This document shows positions 7,242 through 8,154 of a stretch of 8,154 nt of DNA, piece by piece; within the stretch, counting starts at the first letter, position 1; each line of letters begins with the position of its first letter. Source of the DNA: an uncultured Lachnospiraceae bacterium (GTDB lineage: Bacteria; Bacillota; Clostridia; Lachnospirales; Lachnospiraceae). The DNA is taken from positions 1 to 8,154 of the forward strand of contig CALFCS010000148.1 of the NCBI GenBank assembly GCA_937950565.1, given 5' to 3'. A program made the translations under genes and the position numbers. Under the pieces are notes generated by a model that was given only the letters and a program-made list of their open reading frames with translations, was not told the origin of the DNA and searched no databases.

Positions 7242-7376
7242 ATGAAGAGAATATATTTAGAACCAGAAGCAGAGCTGGTACGATTTTATGAAGAAGATGT
7301 AATTAGGACATCAAATACGGGTAGCACCGAGGGCGACAATAAGGAGGAAGAAGGAGGATCTGACGTAGAGTTCTAA
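7242..7376 (+). CDS. small acidic protein, 44 aa, function unknown
   Basis: The protein begins MKRIYLEPEAELVRFYEEDV, continues through IRTSNTGSTEGDN, and ends in an acidic Gly tail (EEEGGSDVEF). It has about 13 acidic and 5 basic residues, no cysteine, no signal peptide and no membrane segment. The plan Y-x-x-P-x-x-E-hydrophobic-x-x-F, then EDVI-x-TS, then a Gly/Asp/Glu tail resembles short uncharacterised proteins common in gut Firmicutes, as I remember them; I cannot name a function. It starts 40 bases after the giant gene, with no terminator between them, and is followed by a strong one, so co-transcription with the surface protein is likely. Being cytosolic by sequence, it might be a regulator, an export or assembly helper, or a precursor peptide. 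None of these is shown. Confidence 0.8.
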   Translation: MKRIYLEPEAELVRFYEEDVIRTSNTGSTEGDNKEEEGGSDVEF

Positions 7377-7427
7377 TTCCAATTAAACAATCTTCTAGTA
7401 TTATTTTATATTGTATAGGGTAAGAAG

Positions 7428-7464
7428 GTCGGGGAAATTTTTCTGAAATTTTCCCGACTTTTCT
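7428..7464 (+). terminator. intrinsic terminator ending the surface protein/small protein operon
   Basis: A 13-bp stem pairs 7428-7440 (GTCGGGGAAATTT) with 7446-7458 (AAATTTTCCCGAC), with one G-U pair. The loop is 5 nt (TTCTG) and TTTTCT follows. Extra A-T and G-T pairs from GAAG at 7424-7427 against the T-run lengthen the stem. It starts 51 bases after the small protein stop. The A-rich left flank gives some T-richness on the other strand, so weak bidirectional action is possible. Confidence 0.92.
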
Positions 7465-7552
7465 CTGACCTGAAGAACAGAGATTATATCAGAATATGGT
7501 CTAAGAATAGAAGTTGTATTGCCAACTAAAAAGGTGGTACTAAGAGATATCA

Positions 7553-7580
7553 TGTTAGTAAAAAAATAACCAGACTAACA
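7553..7580. repeat. 7-bp inverted repeat upstream of the lipoprotein gene
   Basis: TGTTAGT at 7553-7559 and ACTAACA at 7574-7580 are exact reverse complements with a 14-nt A-rich spacer, 65 bp before the lipoprotein start. The 7465-7644 gap holds no other gene. It should contain the lipoprotein promoter, but I could not find a convincing -35/-10 pair. The repeat may be an operator or chance. Confidence 0.25.
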
Positions 7581-7644
7581 GTTTGTGTGTGAAGTTGATA
7601 GTAACAATGAATGATGGAAAGTTAAAATAAGAAAGGATTTAATT

Positions 7645-7812
7645 ATGAAGAACAGAATAAAATTATTACTAATTACACTAATGCTGCTTTGCTGTTTCAG
7701 TGGTTGTGTGGATAAGGAGCAGAATGCGAAGGAAACAGAAAATAAAAGTGAAGAAGTTGCAGAGGAAGAAATATCAGATATTGATATGGAAGAACAGGAT
7801 GTTAATGAATAA
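7645..7812 (+). CDS. very small acidic lipoprotein, 55 aa
   Basis: The sequence starts MKNRIKLLLITLMLLCCFSGC, a lipoprotein signal peptide: basic start, hydrophobic residues 7-18, and a lipobox FSGC with the lipidated Cys at position 21. F at the -3 position is less common than L but tolerated. The mature part is only 35 residues and highly charged, with about 15 Asp/Glu against 3 Lys (ENKSEEVAEEEISDIDMEEQ), probably disordered on the outer face of the membrane. AAAGGA at 7632-7637 lies 7 bases before the ATG. The gene has its own terminator and is separated from the operon upstream by another. No frame continues the protein past the stop, so I read it as a natural micro-lipoprotein, though a remnant of a longer lipoprotein gene cannot be excluded. 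Function unknown. Confidence 0.75.
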   Translation: MKNRIKLLLITLMLLCCFSGCVDKEQNAKETENKSEEVAEEEISDIDMEEQDVNE

Positions 7813-7826
7813 AGGTAGATTTCGAA

Positions 7827-7864
7827 GGGGCAGTTGTATATGGAAACGGCTGTTTCCTTTTTTT
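7827..7864 (+). terminator. intrinsic terminator after the lipoprotein, with an alternative outer hairpin
   Basis: GGAAAC at 7842-7847 and GTTTCC at 7852-7857 form a 6-bp stem with a GGCT loop, directly followed by seven T at 7858-7864. An overlapping alternative pairs GGGGCAGTTG at 7827-7836 with CGGCTGTTTC at 7847-7856, giving 10 pairs of which five are G-U. The two structures exclude each other. The inner one is the better terminator. Confidence 0.82.
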
Positions 7865-8154
7865 AATTCAACAAAAATGTTCATATATCTTTGGCTTTAA
7901 GTGGGTGAGGAACTTTTTCTATAGAAATTTCAGCAGTTGGAAGAGCAGATAACCCTCCATCCGATTATTATAGGGATGGATACAATCTGTATCTGCGAAT
8001 GGCCGATTTTACAGGAAATATAATAAATAATTGATGGCATTTTATTCCTTCGTATGTTAAGATAAGGAAAAGCATTTATATTTCGATTCCAAAGACGAGT
8101 GTCTCGCATCTGATAGCAAATCTTGTACATCAGTAACTATGCCATAACAGGCAT
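7865..8154. other. 290-bp terminal stretch with no supportable gene
   Basis: No frame on either strand combines a start codon, a ribosome binding site and plausible protein content. A 66-codon frame on the minus strand (7930-8130) has odd composition and no recognisable motif. On the plus strand an open stretch at about 7909-8022 reads AVGRADNPPSDYYRDGYNLY but has no start and is open for only about 38 codons. The only structured part is the nested inverted repeat at 7945-7996. This may be decayed sequence, a non-coding element, or a region before a gene beyond the window. Confidence 0.5.
7945..7996. repeat. nested inverted repeat (two stacked stems)
   Basis: The outer arms GCAGATA (7945-7951) and TATCTGC (7990-7996) are perfectly complementary. 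Inside them TCCATCC (7956-7962) pairs perfectly with GGATGGA (7974-7980) around an 11-nt AT-rich loop. Internal spacers are 4 nt on the left and 9 nt on the right. No T-run follows, so it is not a terminator. It could be a structured RNA, a small repeat element or an operator. Confidence 0.5.

Noticed and set aside
7531..7540. T-box-like AAGGTGGTAC string
   Set aside because: It matches only part of the T-box core. There is no stem I, specifier region or adjacent terminator, and the downstream gene is a lipoprotein.
7700..7900. 66-codon frame overlapping the lipoprotein gene
   Set aside because: It overlaps the better supported lipoprotein in another frame, runs through the terminator, lacks an RBS and is an Arg/Lys-rich artefact.
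7930..8130. 66-codon minus-strand frame at the window end
   Set aside because: No RBS or motif was seen. It runs across the nested inverted repeat and its composition looks non-coding, although a decayed gene cannot be fully excluded.

Overview
The window is AT-rich and reads like the genome of a low-GC Firmicute, most likely a gut Lachnospiraceae/Clostridia member. The grounds are strong GGAGG ribosome binding sites, compact intrinsic terminators, a Gram-positive style secreted modular protein built from LamG, FIVAR, ricin-type, Big_2 and InlB-B-like modules, and the tail of an Rpn/PD-(D/E)XK nuclease-family transposase. This taxonomic call is an inference from family knowledge, not from a search.

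Layout. Positions 3-256 hold the frameshifted 3' end of an Rpn-family nuclease/transposase, closed by a strong terminator at 287-325. A leader of about 225 bp follows, with two inverted repeats (378-404 and 468-488) and a GGAGG site. Then comes one giant gene, 551-7201 (2216 aa), filling about four fifths of the window. It encodes a secreted, apparently non-catalytic surface protein: signal peptide, malectin-like/galactose-binding-like module, LamG-like lectin, FIVAR helix bundle, an unrecognised beta-rich module, a second FIVAR, two ricin-type beta-trefoils separated by an InlB-B-like repeat, a long stalk of five Big_2 and five more InlB-B-like repeats interrupted by a degenerate cysteine module, and a short C-terminal beta domain. 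I see no glycosidase, protease or other catalytic domain, no LPXTG signal and no SLH domain.

Forty bases downstream, with an excellent ribosome binding site, lies a 44-aa acidic small protein (7242-7376) that probably shares the giant gene's transcript, which ends at the terminator at 7428-7464. A separate 55-aa, very acidic lipoprotein follows (7645-7812), with its own terminator at 7827-7864. The last 290 bases (7865-8154) contain no supportable gene but do hold a nested inverted repeat.

The simplest reading is a host- or plant-glycan-binding adhesin locus beside a decaying mobile-element gene. The least explained parts are the two small acidic proteins next to the adhesin, the unknown module between the FIVAR domains, and the unanchored C-terminal domain. 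Nothing here proves a new system. The adhesin plus 44-aa peptide pair is the best candidate for one.
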